64,000 nucleotides of DNA from DATEDA01 sp963744255 (GTDB lineage: Bacteria > Pseudomonadota > Gammaproteobacteria > Burkholderiales > SG8-39), in NCBI GenBank assembly GCA_963744255.1, contig CAVUSZ010000016.1, positions 186,001-250,000 on the forward strand, given 5' to 3'. The notes beneath the pieces are model-generated. The model had not been told where the DNA came from. It did no database searches and saw only the letters and a program-made list of their open reading frames with translations. Of this stretch, positions 44,120 through 52,740 are shown piece by piece (within the stretch, counting starts at the first letter, position 1; each line of letters opens with the position of its first letter). A program made the position numbers and the translations under genes.

Positions 44120-44856
44120 CAGTCGATCCAGATGAGGCTCGCGAAGCGGCCGGTGGTCGGCTCGCGACGGTACGAGTAGAACCGCTCGGCGTCGGTGTAG
44201 GTGCAGTGACCGCCGCCGTGGATCGCGGCCACGCCGGCGACGGCGAGCCGCTGCCGGGCGAGCGCATGAAGGTCCGCGAGGAACCTGCGTTCGCGGCGCG
44301 GTGCGAACGCCGCTGCTGCCGCCGGCGAGCGCTCGACGAACGCCGCGCGCACCTCCGGCCCGACCTCGTACGCGCGCGGACCGATCGCCGGCCCGAGCCA
44401 GGCGATCACGCCCGCCGGGGTGACGCCGAGCCGCGCCACCGCCGCTTCGATCACGCCGGCCGCCATGCCGCGCCACCCCGCATGCACGACTGCGACCACC
44501 TCGCCCCCCCGGCTCGCGAGCAGCACCGGCACGCAGTCCGCAGTGAGCACCGCGCAAACGACGTGGCGGGTCCGCGCCACCGCGGCGTCGGCGCGCGGCA
44601 CCGGGAGCGCTGCCGTAGCGTCGACGACGTCGGTGCCATGGACCTGCTGGAGCCACACCGGGTCGGCCGGCAGCAGGCTCCGCAGGCGCTCGCGGTTGCC
44701 CTCGACCGCCGACGGGTCGTCGCCGACACCCGCGCCGAGATTGAACGACGCATAGCAGCCATGGCTCGCACCGCCCGCGCGCGTCGTGACCAGCGCGCGC
44801 ACGCTCGGTGGCGCGGGCCAGTCCGGCACGATCCAGTCGGGGTGCGGCGCCCTCAC
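44119..44856 (-). CDS. pgeF: Peptidoglycan editing factor / purine nucleoside enzyme YfiH
   Basis: A 245-residue DUF152/laccase-domain protein. The zinc-ligand motifs are WLQQVHGTDVV, LTADCVPVLL and VVHAGWRGM, and GHCTYTDAERFYSYRR closes the protein. In E. coli YfiH removes misincorporated Ser from UDP-MurNAc peptides, while purified relatives phosphorolyse purine nucleosides. The GTG start overlaps the rluD stop (GTGA), a conserved rluD-pgeF pair. ZIP follows in a one-base overlap. Confidence 0.93.
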   Translation of the reverse strand: MRAPHPDWIVPDWPAPPSVRALVTTRAGGASHGCYASFNLGAGVGDDPSAVEGNRERLRSLLPADPVWLQQVHGTDVVDATAALPVPRADAAVARTRHVVCAVLTADCVPVLLASRGGEVVAVVHAGWRGMAAGVIEAAVARLGVTPAGVIAWLGPAIGPRAYEVGPEVRAAFVERSPAAAAAFAPRRERRFLADLHALARQRLAVAGVAAIHGGGHCTYTDAERFYSYRREPTTGRFASLIWID

Positions 44857-45824
44857 CTGCGCAGCCGGTCGATGAGCTCGCGTACGTCGCCGGGAAGGTC
44901 GGATCGCCACTCGCACGCCGCGCCGCTCGCCGGATGCACGAGCCCGAGCCGCGCCGCGTGCAGCGCCTGGCGCGGGAACGCGGTCGGCGCCGACTGCCCG
45001 CTTCCGCGCTTGCCTTCGCGCGGGCCGGCGCGCCGCCCGTAGGTTGGGTCGCCGACCAACGGATGGCCGATCGAGTCCATGTGGACGCGGATCTGGTGCG
45101 TGCGCCCGGTCTCGAGGGTGACCGCGAGCAGTGTTGCATCGGCAAAGCGCTCGACCACGCAATAGCGGGTGCGGGCCGGCTTGCCGCGCGCGGTTACGGC
45201 CATGCGGGTTCGCGCCGTGGGGTGGCGGCCGATTGGGGCATCGACCGCTCCTGCCGCCGCCACGCGCCCGTGCACGAGCGCGAGATACTCGCGCTTCACC
45301 GTGCGTGCAGCGAGCTGGCGCACGAGGTGCGTTTGGGCCGCAAGCGTCTTCGCGACCACGAGGAGGCCGGAGGTGTCCTTGTCGAGCCGGTGGACGATGC
45401 CGGCGCGGGGAACACCGGCAAGCGCAGGCGCGTGATGCAGCAAGGCGTTGGCGAGCGTCCCTTGGGGGTTGCCGGCGCCGGGGTGAACGACGATGCCGGG
45501 AGGCTTGTTCACCACCACAATCGCATCGTCCTCGTGGACGATGTGGAGCGCGATCGCCTCGGGTCGATCGGCGTGGTCGCCGTGCGGCGCCGCCACGCCG
45601 ACTGCAATGCGCTCGCCCCCCCAGACCTTGCGTTTCACATCGCCCTGCGCGGCGTCGACGGTGACGCGTCCGGCGCGCACCCACGCCTGGAGCCGGCTCC
45701 TGGAGTGCTCGGGAAACAGCCGCGCGAGCGCCTGGTCGAGCCTCAGGCCCGCGAGCTCGGCCGGGATGGACCGCTCGACCGGCGCGCTATAATTTCTGCT
45801 TGGCGGCTCATCGTGATCGGACAT
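44853..45824 (-). CDS. rluD: 23S rRNA pseudouridine synthase RluD
   Basis: A 323-residue RluA-family synthase modifying 23S rRNA helix 69. It has an N-terminal S4 domain (about 22-85) and the catalytic motif GIVHRLDKDTSG with the Asp nucleophile; KPAR, the TGRTHQIRVH motif II and GDPTYG are also present. ATG 45824 is head-to-head with bamD ATG 45823: the two start codons share bases in CATG. A -10 for bamD lies within the first rluD codons. It heads rluD-pgeF-ZIP. Confidence 0.94.
   Translation of the reverse strand: MSDHDEPPSRNYSAPVERSIPAELAGLRLDQALARLFPEHSRSRLQAWVRAGRVTVDAAQGDVKRKVWGGERIAVGVAAPHGDHADRPEAIALHIVHEDDAIVVVNKPPGIVVHPGAGNPQGTLANALLHHAPALAGVPRAGIVHRLDKDTSGLLVVAKTLAAQTHLVRQLAARTVKREYLALVHGRVAAAGAVDAPIGRHPTARTRMAVTARGKPARTRYCVVERFADATLLAVTLETGRTHQIRVHMDSIGHPLVGDPTYGRRAGPREGKRGSGQSAPTAFPRQALHAARLGLVHPASGAACEWRSDLPGDVRELIDRLRR
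45788..45793 (+). promoter_or_regulatory. -10 box of bamD inside rluD
   Basis: A perfect TATAAT 29 bases before the bamD ATG and within the rluD coding region. The -35 is weak. Confidence 0.5.
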
Positions 45825-46638
45825 GACACGCATCGCACGTAGTGTAGCGTTTGTGCTTGCCTTTCTCCTCTCGGGGTGCGCCTGGCTGCAGAGCCTGCAG
45901 GAGGGCAGAGACGCGGACGAGACCGCCGGCTGGTCGGCGCAGCGCCTCTACTCCGAGGCGAAGAGCGCAATGAGCGAGGGCAGCTGGGCGAACGCGGTCA
46001 AGTACTTCGAGAAGCTCGAGGCGCGCTATCCGTTCGGTCGGTACGCCCAGCAAGCGCAGCTGGAGATCGCCTACGCCTACTACCGCGATAGTGAGCCAGC
46101 CTCGGCGGTCGCCGCCTGCGACCGGTTCATCAAGCTCCACCCCAACCATCCGAACGTCGACTACGCCTACTACCTGAAGGGCGTCGTCAACTTCTACGAG
46201 GACCAGAACATCTTCACGCAGTTCGCGGCCCAGGATCCGACCGAGCGCGATCCGCGGTCGGCGCGCGACTCGTTCGCGGCGTTCAAGGAGCTCGTGACGC
46301 GCTACCCCGACAGCAAATACACGCCCGACGCGATGGCGCGCATGAAGTACCTGGTGAACGCGCTCGCCTCGCATGAGGTGCACGTCGCGCAGTGGTACAT
46401 GAAGCGCGGCGCGTACGTCGCCGCCGTGAACCGCGCGTCGTACGCGGTGAAGACCTACCCCGAGGCACCGGCAACCGAGGAAGCGCTGGCGGTGATGGCC
46501 CGCGGTTACGGCCAGATGGGCTTGGACGAACTGCGCGACGACTCGCTCCGGGTGCTCAAGACCAACTTTCCGGACAGCGCCTGGCTGAAAGGCGACGTGG
46601 TCCGGAAGGACCCGTGGTGGCGCCTCTGGGGGCGCTGA
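45823..46638 (+). CDS. bamD: Outer-membrane assembly lipoprotein BamD (ComL)
   Basis: A 271-residue lipoprotein of the BAM complex, which inserts beta-barrel proteins in the outer membrane. The signal peptide ends in the lipobox LLSGC (Cys19). Five TPR-like repeats follow, with YPFGRYAQQAQLEIAYAYY and the HPNHPNVDYAYYLKG region typical of BamD. The divergent rluD/bamD arrangement is classical for betaproteobacteria, including Neisseria. Its stop abuts the denD stop on the other strand with no gap. Confidence 0.95.
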   Translation: MTRIARSVAFVLAFLLSGCAWLQSLQEGRDADETAGWSAQRLYSEAKSAMSEGSWANAVKYFEKLEARYPFGRYAQQAQLEIAYAYYRDSEPASAVAACDRFIKLHPNHPNVDYAYYLKGVVNFYEDQNIFTQFAAQDPTERDPRSARDSFAAFKELVTRYPDSKYTPDAMARMKYLVNALASHEVHVAQWYMKRGAYVAAVNRASYAVKTYPEAPATEEALAVMARGYGQMGLDELRDDSLRVLKTNFPDSAWLKGDVVRKDPWWRLWGR

Positions 46639-47616
46639 CTATCGGACCTCGATCCGTTCGTCCGCGATGTAGTCGCTAATGACGGTTTCGATATCGGGGT
46701 CGGCGGTGAAGCCCAGGGCGGCGGCTCGCGGCGTGCGGAAGCGGACCGGCCAGGTCTTCACGATCGCCTGAATCCGCGCCTCCGGCTGGTACTGGACGCG
46801 CGCGGCGACCGCTTCGCCGGCGACACGGCGGAGCGCCGCCACGCCCTCCTTGACCGAGATCGTGATGCCCGGCAGGTTGACGACCCGGGTCACGGCCCAC
46901 GCCGACGAATCGAGCTCATGCGCGTGGATGAACGCCTCGACGACCTTCCGCGGCGACAGCAGCCAGATGCCGGTCGCGTCCGACACGGGACAGCCGGCCA
47001 CGACCCCGTTCAGCGGCTCGCGGAAGATGCTGCTTGCGAACGAGGAGGCGGCGAGGTTCGGCTTCCCCGGGCGCACGACGATGGTCGGCAGCCGCAGGCT
47101 GCGGCCATCGATGAAGCCCTTACGCGTGAAATCGGTGACCAGGTACTCGCCGATCACTTTCTGCGCGCCGTACGAGGTCTGCGGATTCGGAATCGTCGAG
47201 TCGTCGAGCACTTCGGGTAGCTCCCCTCCGAATGCTGCGACCGAGCTCGCGAACACGAGGCGCGGCGGCCGGGCGAGCTTGCGGCAACGCTCGAGCACGA
47301 GCCGCGTGCCGTCGAGGTTAACGCGGTAGCCCAGGTCGAAGTCGGCTTCGGCGCCACCGCTCACCACTGCGGCGAGATGGAAGACCGACGCGGTGTCGGC
47401 GTCGAGCGCCTTCTCGACCGTCGCCGCGTCGGCGATGTCGCCGGCCACGCAGACGAGCCGTCGATCCGGGTCTGGCGGGAACGCCGCATCGAGGAGCGTG
47501 ATCCGGCTGATGGCGGCCTGCTTACCATCGGGGCCGGCCAGGGTTCCGCGCTCGAGCAGCCGCCGCGCGAGGCGATAGCCGATGAACCCGCCGCCGCCCG
47601 ATATCAAGACTTTCAT
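46639..47616 (-). CDS. denD: D-erythronate dehydrogenase-like NAD-dependent epimerase
   Basis: A 325-residue extended SDR. The NAD motif GGGGFIG (7-13), the HLAAVVSGGAEADFDLGYRV segment and the catalytic Tyr-x3-Lys in TSYGAQKVIGE are typical of DenD, which oxidises D-erythronate to 2-oxo-tetronate. The usual partners (OtnK kinase, OtnC aldolase, OtnI isomerase) are absent here, so the assignment is by family only. It lies 47 bases downstream of the helicase gene and may share its transcript. Confidence 0.85.
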   Translation of the reverse strand: MKVLISGGGGFIGYRLARRLLERGTLAGPDGKQAAISRITLLDAAFPPDPDRRLVCVAGDIADAATVEKALDADTASVFHLAAVVSGGAEADFDLGYRVNLDGTRLVLERCRKLARPPRLVFASSVAAFGGELPEVLDDSTIPNPQTSYGAQKVIGEYLVTDFTRKGFIDGRSLRLPTIVVRPGKPNLAASSFASSIFREPLNGVVAGCPVSDATGIWLLSPRKVVEAFIHAHELDSSAWAVTRVVNLPGITISVKEGVAALRRVAGEAVAARVQYQPEARIQAIVKTWPVRFRTPRAAALGFTADPDIETVISDYIADERIEVR

Positions 47617-47663
47617 GCCGCGCCCTCCTCCGGTGCCAGACGCACGACGGCGATTCTAACCGG

Positions 47664-49607
47664 TCAGCGCGGCGCGAAGAACGCCCGCACGTCGGCAAGC
47701 TCGCGCGTCCGCTTCATCGGCGGCAGGCTCTCGAGCAGAGTCCGGCCATAGGGCTTCGCGATCACTCGCGGGTCGCAGAGCATGAACACCCCGCGATCGT
47801 GCTCGTCGCGGATCAGCCGGCCCGCGCCCTGCTTGAGCGCGATCGCCGCCTGCGGCAGCTGGAAGTCGAAGAACGGGTTGCGGCCGTGAGCGCGCAGGTG
47901 GGCGAGCCGCGCGGCGAGCACCGGGTCGTCGGGGGGCGCGAACGGGAGCTTGTCGATCACGACCACCGACAGCGCCTCGCCGCGGACGTCGACCCCCTCC
48001 CAGAACGACTGGCTGCCGACGAGCACGGCGTTCCCGAGCCTGCGGAAGCGCTCGAGCAGCTCGGTCCGCGAGCCGTCGCCCTGCGCGAGCACCGGCACGC
48101 GCAGCCCCAGCTGCCGCAAGCCGGTCTCGAGCCGGTCACGGGCGTGGCGCATGGCGCGCCGCGTGGTGAAGAGGAGGAACGCACGCCCACCGCTCGCCGC
48201 GAGCACCGGCAACGCGGTGTCGACCACAGCGTCGGTGTGCGCCGGGGTGTTCGGCTCCGGGAGTCCGCGCGGCAGGTACAGCAACGCGTTCGCCGGGTAG
48301 TCGAATGGGCTCTCCCAGCTCGCGGTGTCCGCCTGTTCGAGTCCGAGTTGCCGCTGGTAGTGGCCGAAGTCGCCGCCGGCGGCGAGCGTCGCTGAGGTCA
48401 GGATCCAAGCCCTCGGCCGTTCCTCGAGCTGCCGGCGAAAGGCCGCGGCGACCTCGAGCGGCGTCATGTGGAGCGCGAGCGCGTGGGTGTAGGCCTCGAG
48501 CCACCGCACGAGGTCGTCGCGCGCGTCATCGGCCCACCGATCGAGCCGCGCCGCGAGCTCGGTCGCGCGGCGCGAGCAGTTCGCGAGTCCTTCGCCGCGT
48601 TCGGCTACGGCTGCAAGCGCGCGGGCGACCTTTCCCAGGGCTTCGCGCAGCTCGGCGAGCGCCGCGGCGAACTCGGCATTGCCCGCCATCTCGCTCGCCG
48701 GGACGCGGGTCTCCTTCACTCCGACCGCGAGCCGCAAGTCGCGCGCTGCCTTTTCCGCCCGTCGCGCCAGCTCCGGCAGCTCGCGCACGTCGCGCGCCTC
48801 GGCGGCGCTCTCCGCGACCGTGTCGCGACCGAGATCGAGCACCTGTCCGGTCGAGACTGTTTCACCGAAGAACGCAGTCGCCGTCTCGGGGAGCTGGTGG
48901 GCCTCGTCCAGGATCACCGTGTTGCACGACGGCAGGAGCTCCGTCATGCCCTCGTCGCGCAGCATGACGTCGGCGAAGAAGAGATGATGGTTCACGACGA
49001 CGATGTCGGCGGCGAGCGCGTCGCGCCGCGCCTTCATGACGAAGCAGCCGGTGAAGTGCCGGCATTTCCCGCCAAGGCAGTTGTCGCGCGTAGAGGTGGC
49101 GAGCGGCCACGCCGGCGATTCCTCGGACACGCGTGCGAGCTCGGCCTTGTCGCCGGAGCGCGTTTGCGCGGCGAAGCGCGCGATCGTTTGCAGGTCACCC
49201 GCCGCATCGCGCGTGGCGAACCGGCCGTCCTCGAGGTTGCGCTCGAGATGATGCGCGCAGACGTAGTTCGCGCGGCCCTTGAGGAGCGCTACCGTCACTG
49301 GCAGCCCGAGCGCCTTCCTGACTGCCGGGAGGTCGCGGTGGAACAGCTGGTCCTGCAGCGTCTTGGTCCCGGTCGAGACCAGGACCTTGCCGCCGAAGAG
49401 CAGCGCCGGCACGAGATAGGCGACGGTCTTGCCGGTGCCGGTACCGGCTTCCGCAAGCAGCACGCCCCCTTCGCGCATCGCGCGCGCGACGCGCGCGGCC
49501 ATCTCGCGCTGCTGCTCCCGGGGGCGGTAGTCCGGGATAGCGCGGCTGAGCGGCCCTTCGGGCGCGAAGGCGGCGGCGAGCGCGGCGTCGGGGTCGGCCG
49601 CGCTCAC
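47664..49607 (-). CDS. DinG/YoaA-type iron-sulfur DNA helicase
   Basis: A 647-residue XPD-like superfamily 2 helicase. Walker A AGTGTGKT (54-61), DEAH (234-237) and the four Fe-S Cys (117, 177, 182, 188) are all present; the SQSFWEGVDV and QGAGRLIR motifs lie in the C-terminal domain. YoaA-type proteins act in replication-fork repair with the HolC subunit; DinG resolves R-loops. The length fits YoaA better. GTG 49607 overlaps the upstream stop (GTGA). It is second after a secretin-like gene. Confidence 0.9.
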   Translation of the reverse strand: MSAADPDAALAAAFAPEGPLSRAIPDYRPREQQREMAARVARAMREGGVLLAEAGTGTGKTVAYLVPALLFGGKVLVSTGTKTLQDQLFHRDLPAVRKALGLPVTVALLKGRANYVCAHHLERNLEDGRFATRDAAGDLQTIARFAAQTRSGDKAELARVSEESPAWPLATSTRDNCLGGKCRHFTGCFVMKARRDALAADIVVVNHHLFFADVMLRDEGMTELLPSCNTVILDEAHQLPETATAFFGETVSTGQVLDLGRDTVAESAAEARDVRELPELARRAEKAARDLRLAVGVKETRVPASEMAGNAEFAAALAELREALGKVARALAAVAERGEGLANCSRRATELAARLDRWADDARDDLVRWLEAYTHALALHMTPLEVAAAFRRQLEERPRAWILTSATLAAGGDFGHYQRQLGLEQADTASWESPFDYPANALLYLPRGLPEPNTPAHTDAVVDTALPVLAASGGRAFLLFTTRRAMRHARDRLETGLRQLGLRVPVLAQGDGSRTELLERFRRLGNAVLVGSQSFWEGVDVRGEALSVVVIDKLPFAPPDDPVLAARLAHLRAHGRNPFFDFQLPQAAIALKQGAGRLIRDEHDRGVFMLCDPRVIAKPYGRTLLESLPPMKRTRELADVRAFFAPR

Positions 49608-50419
49608 CGGATCTCGTCGACCTTGACCCAGACGGACGAAGTCGCCGTGCGCGTGCCAGATGTGCCGTACAGGACGCCTGACTGCGAGCGCGTCGCCGAC
49701 TGGTCGATCCCGCCAAGCGGGAACCATTCGCCGAGCCGGCCGCTCGCCGTCGTGGAGAGTTGCTGATAGGTGACGCTGCCCGGGCCGGAGCGTCCGGGCG
49801 ATGCGGTCTGCGGCGCGATCTCGAGGATTACCCGGTCGCCCGACACGCGCGGAATCACGTACACGCCGCTGCCCGTGTTCCGGAAGCTGGTCGTGTTGTG
49901 CATGACGGTCCCACCCGGCGCGGGTGTGACGACGGTGCTCCGCAGCGGGACCGATTGTCCGGTCGAGATCAAGGCGGGACTGCCCTCGAGCGCCTGCACC
50001 TGACTCGTGACGCTCGCGTCGCGCGCCCCGCTCGAGTCGTAGGCGCTGATCGTGACGCCGGACTCGGAGCGCGGGGGCTCGTTGACGGCGACGCGCGCAT
50101 CCCCGCTCGCAACCGTCCCCGCAACGCCCACGCCGCGCCGCTCGAAGCTGCCCCCCGCGTCCTGCCGGACCGAGATCAGCAGCCGCCGCGGCATCCGGTC
50201 GAGCGAATCGAGCACCTGTTTCAGTTGCGCGATGTTGGCGCGGCTCGCGCGGATGACGAGCGTGCTCTGCATACCGGAGACCGCCCCGCCCGGCTCGACC
50301 ATTGGCTGCAGGGTCGGGATTACTTGCTCCGCCGTGCGGTAGTTGAGCCGGATGACCTCGACCTCGTCAGCGTGCGCTACGCCGAGCGCGCACAGCAGGA
50401 CGAACACGAAACTCCTCAT
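49604..50419 (-). CDS. Exported secretin-domain-like protein
   Basis: A 271-residue protein with a signal peptide (MRSFVFVLLCALGVAHA). Residues about 20-80 form a secretin N1-like domain (VIRLNYRTAEQVIPTLQPMV, SRANIAQLKQVLDSLDR), and the C-terminal half carries a short secretin-core-like region with RVSGDRVILEIAPQ. It is far shorter than a true secretin, so it cannot be a full outer-membrane gate alone. Similar short proteins occur beside DinG-type helicases in betaproteobacteria; their role is unknown. It overlaps the helicase gene by four bases. Confidence 0.78.
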   Translation of the reverse strand: MRSFVFVLLCALGVAHADEVEVIRLNYRTAEQVIPTLQPMVEPGGAVSGMQSTLVIRASRANIAQLKQVLDSLDRMPRRLLISVRQDAGGSFERRGVGVAGTVASGDARVAVNEPPRSESGVTISAYDSSGARDASVTSQVQALEGSPALISTGQSVPLRSTVVTPAPGGTVMHNTTSFRNTGSGVYVIPRVSGDRVILEIAPQTASPGRSGPGSVTYQQLSTTASGRLGEWFPLGGIDQSATRSQSGVLYGTSGTRTATSSVWVKVDEIR

Positions 50420-50527
50420 GGCATGCTCCGATGGCACAGGCACACTAGACTAACGCGAGGCGAGCGCCGCCGGTGCACGCGGAAGGCGTTGGGCGTGACG
50501 GCCGCGTGAGACCGCGCTACGCGATGC

Positions 50528-50556
50528 TTTACAGCCACGCCCTGCTCTCTTAGAGT
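50528..50556 (+). promoter_or_regulatory. Sigma70 promoter of the NlpC/P60 peptidase
   Basis: TTTACA (50528-50533), a 17-base spacer and TAGAGT (50551-50556). The box ends nine bases before the ATG, so transcription should begin almost at the start codon. Confidence 0.65.
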
Positions 50557-50565
50557 ACGCGAAGT

Positions 50566-51057
50566 ATGCGCATCAACGCAATGTTTATGCTTGGGATTCT
50601 GGTCGCCCTAGCTGGCGGATGCGCGAGTCGCCCAGTGCCGGTGGACCGCCCTCCCGCAACTGCGCCGCCGCGCACCGGTCTCGCCGAGCCGGTAAGCGAG
50701 GTCGCATTCATGGCGCTCGGACTCGTCGGCAGTCCCTACGCGGTGGGAGGCGTTTCACCGGAGGTCGGCTTTGATTGCTCGGGGCTCGTTGCCTACGTGT
50801 ACGCCCGCGCGCTCCGCCTCGACCTGCCGCGCAACACCTTCGATCTCGCGCGCGCCGGCGCGCCGGTGCGCGACCCGCAGCCGGGCGACCTCCTCTTCTA
50901 CAACACGCAGCGGCGCCCGTTCTCGCACGTCGGCATCTATCTGGGCGAGTCGCGGTTCGTCCATGCGCCGAGTACCGGGGGAACGGTGCGCGTCGAGGAC
51001 ATGCGGCGCGACTACTGGGCGAAGCGGTTCGACGGCGCCCGCCGCGTCGTCGATTAA
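50566..51057 (+). CDS. NlpC/P60 cell-wall peptidase lipoprotein (C40)
   Basis: A 163-residue lipoprotein with lipobox LAGGC (Cys19). The C40 domain shows Cys71 (FDCSG), His121 (FSHVGIYL) and His133 as catalytic residues. It probably cleaves D-Glu-meso-DAP bonds of peptidoglycan stem peptides in the periplasm, as Spr/MepS does. Its promoter places the transcription start within a few bases of the ATG; ATGs at 50581 and 50587 are alternatives that still leave a full signal peptide. It is divergent from the secretin-like gene. Confidence 0.92.
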   Translation: MRINAMFMLGILVALAGGCASRPVPVDRPPATAPPRTGLAEPVSEVAFMALGLVGSPYAVGGVSPEVGFDCSGLVAYVYARALRLDLPRNTFDLARAGAPVRDPQPGDLLFYNTQRRPFSHVGIYLGESRFVHAPSTGGTVRVEDMRRDYWAKRFDGARRVVD

Positions 51058-51059
51058 GC

Positions 51060-51266
51060 ATGATCCGGCACCGGCTCGCCGGCGCCGGGCTCGCGTTCGC
51101 CGCGACGCTTACGCCCTGCTCGCCGGTCGCGCTAGTCAACGAGCTCGTCCCGACCGACGATCAGCTCGACCACCACCGCTCGCTCGTCGGCGCGCTCGCC
51201 GCGCCGCTGCGCGGCCGGGCGCCGGTGCTTGACGACGTCGCGGGATTCGTCGCGCAGTCGCGCTAG
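51060..51266 (+). CDS. Possible small exported protein
   Basis: A 68-residue frame starting two bases after the peptidase stop. The N-terminus (MIRHRLAGAGLAFAATLTP) resembles a signal peptide and the rest is charged. No ribosome site is seen and no family is recognised. Its stop overlaps the convergent DUF2325 stop by four bases. It may be a real coupled small gene or a chance frame. Confidence 0.35.
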   Translation: MIRHRLAGAGLAFAATLTPCSPVALVNELVPTDDQLDHHRSLVGALAAPLRGRAPVLDDVAGFVAQSR

Positions 51267-51565
51267 AACGTCGGGGTGCGCTGGGCGAACGCGGCGGAGA
51301 TCGTCTGCCGCAGGCTGCTCGTCGAGCGCCGGCAGCACACCACCGGCAGACCCTGCGCGCGCGCGGTGTCGCGGAAGCTCCGCATGACGTTGTGACCCAC
51401 AAAGTCGGTGAAGAGGATTACGAGCTGGGTCCCCGCGGGAACAGTGGCCCGCTTCTGGTGGCCCGGCTGGCGGCCGGTGACGTGTCCGCCGATGCGGATC
51501 CCGAACTCGGCCAGAACCTCCGGGATGTTCCCCAGCCGGTCGGCGCCCACTAGCAGCGCGTTCAT
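51263..51565 (-). CDS. DUF2325 protein
   Basis: A 100-residue DUF2325 protein (MNALLVGADRLGNIPEVL start, IRIGGHVTGR, QLVILFTDFVGHNVMRSF). Family members bear conserved His and Cys and are thought to bind metal or a ligand; their function is not known. ATG 51565 has a GGAG site nine bases upstream. The promoter region carries a Fur-like box (51618-51636), so it is probably iron-controlled together with the divergent ferric-binding protein gene. That link to iron is an inference. Confidence 0.85.
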   Translation of the reverse strand: MNALLVGADRLGNIPEVLAEFGIRIGGHVTGRQPGHQKRATVPAGTQLVILFTDFVGHNVMRSFRDTARAQGLPVVCCRRSTSSLRQTISAAFAQRTPTF

Positions 51566-51617
51566 GCGCAGTCTCCTTTTTCCGAGGGCCGCACCGGCGG
51601 GTTTGGCGAACAAAAAT

Positions 51618-51666
51618 GATAATGATTCTCATCTATATTGCAAGTGAGAACGATTGCTGATACGAT
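51618..51666. promoter_or_regulatory. Divergent iron-responsive promoter with Fur-like boxes
   Basis: GATAATGATTCTCATCTAT (51618-51636) matches 13 of 19 bases of the Fur consensus. On the plus strand TTGCAA (51638-51643), 17 bases and TACGAT (51661-51666) form the fbpA promoter; the same palindromic TTGCAA can serve as -35 for the minus-strand DUF2325 promoter, whose -10 falls in the Fur box. A second GAGAACGATT site (51646-51655) may be another half site. Confidence 0.7.
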
Positions 51667-51705
51667 CGCCGCGCCTCGAAAAGCCAATCCGGCAAGGAGA
51701 TACCG

Positions 51706-52734
51706 ATGACCCGTCTCATGCCTGCAAGTATCGCCGTGCTCACGTGCGCGCTGCTCTCCTCGCCTGCGGTTGCACAGGACAAGGCGCTGAACCTGTATTC
51801 CTCGCGCCACTATCAGACCGACGAGGCGCTGTACGCGAACTTCACCAAGCTCACCGGCATCAAGATCAACCGCATCGAGGCGGGCGAGGACGCCCTCATC
51901 GAACGCATCCGCAACGAAGGCGTGCGCAGTCCGGCCGACGTGCTGATCACGGTCGACGCGGGGCGGCTCTGGCGCGCGGACCAGCTCGGCCTCTTCCAGC
52001 CGGTGCAGTCGGCGGTGCTCGAAGCCCGAATCCCCGCGACCTTTCGCGACCCGGCCGGCAACTGGTTCGGTTTCTCGATGCGCGCGCGCGTGATCGCGTA
52101 CGACAAGACCAAGGTCAAGGCGGGCGAGATCACGACCTACGAGCAGCTGGCCGACCCGCGGTGGAAGGGCCGGATCTGCGCGCGCTCGGGCAACCACATC
52201 TACAACCTGTCGCTGATGGGCGCGATGATCGACCATCTCGGGGAAGCGAAGGCCGAGGAGTGGGCAAGAGCGGTCAAGTCGAACCTCGCCCGCGAGCCGA
52301 AGGGCGGCGACACCGACCAGATCAAGGGCGTCGCGGCCGGTGAGTGCGAGCTCGCGATTACCAACACCTACTACTGGGCACGTCTCCAGCGCTCGGACAA
52401 GCCCGACGAGAAGGCGATCGCGGAGCGCGTCGGCATCATCATGCCGAACCAGTCGACCTGGGGAACGCACGTCAACATCTCGGGCGCCGGCATCCTGAAG
52501 AACGCGCCGAACCGTGACGCTGCGATCCGGTTCCTCGAGTATCTCGCGAGCGACGAAGCGCAGCGCTACTTCGCGGACGGCAACAACGAATGGCCGACCG
52601 TGCCGTCGGTGCAGGTGTCGAACCCGGCTCTCGCCGCGCTCGGCCAGTTCAAGCACGACCCGCTGAACGTCGCGGTGCTCGGCCGCAACCAGCCGACCTC
52701 GCAGAAGGTGTACGACCGCGTGGCGTGGAAATGA
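51706..52734 (+). CDS. fbpA: Ferric iron ABC transporter, periplasmic binding protein
   Basis: A 342-residue periplasmic Fe(III)-binding protein with a signal peptide cut after SPAVAQ. LNLYSSRHYQTDEALYANF and the C-lobe NTYYWARLQRS, which bears the two adjacent Tyr iron ligands, are diagnostic of the FbpA/FutA group. It hands iron to the permease encoded on the other strand. It is divergent from DUF2325 and preceded by a Fur-like box. The fbpB permease gene converges with it, six bases apart. Confidence 0.93.
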   Translation: MTRLMPASIAVLTCALLSSPAVAQDKALNLYSSRHYQTDEALYANFTKLTGIKINRIEAGEDALIERIRNEGVRSPADVLITVDAGRLWRADQLGLFQPVQSAVLEARIPATFRDPAGNWFGFSMRARVIAYDKTKVKAGEITTYEQLADPRWKGRICARSGNHIYNLSLMGAMIDHLGEAKAEEWARAVKSNLAREPKGGDTDQIKGVAAGECELAITNTYYWARLQRSDKPDEKAIAERVGIIMPNQSTWGTHVNISGAGILKNAPNRDAAIRFLEYLASDEAQRYFADGNNEWPTVPSVQVSNPALAALGQFKHDPLNVAVLGRNQPTSQKVYDRVAWK

Positions 52735-52740
52735 CGCGGG

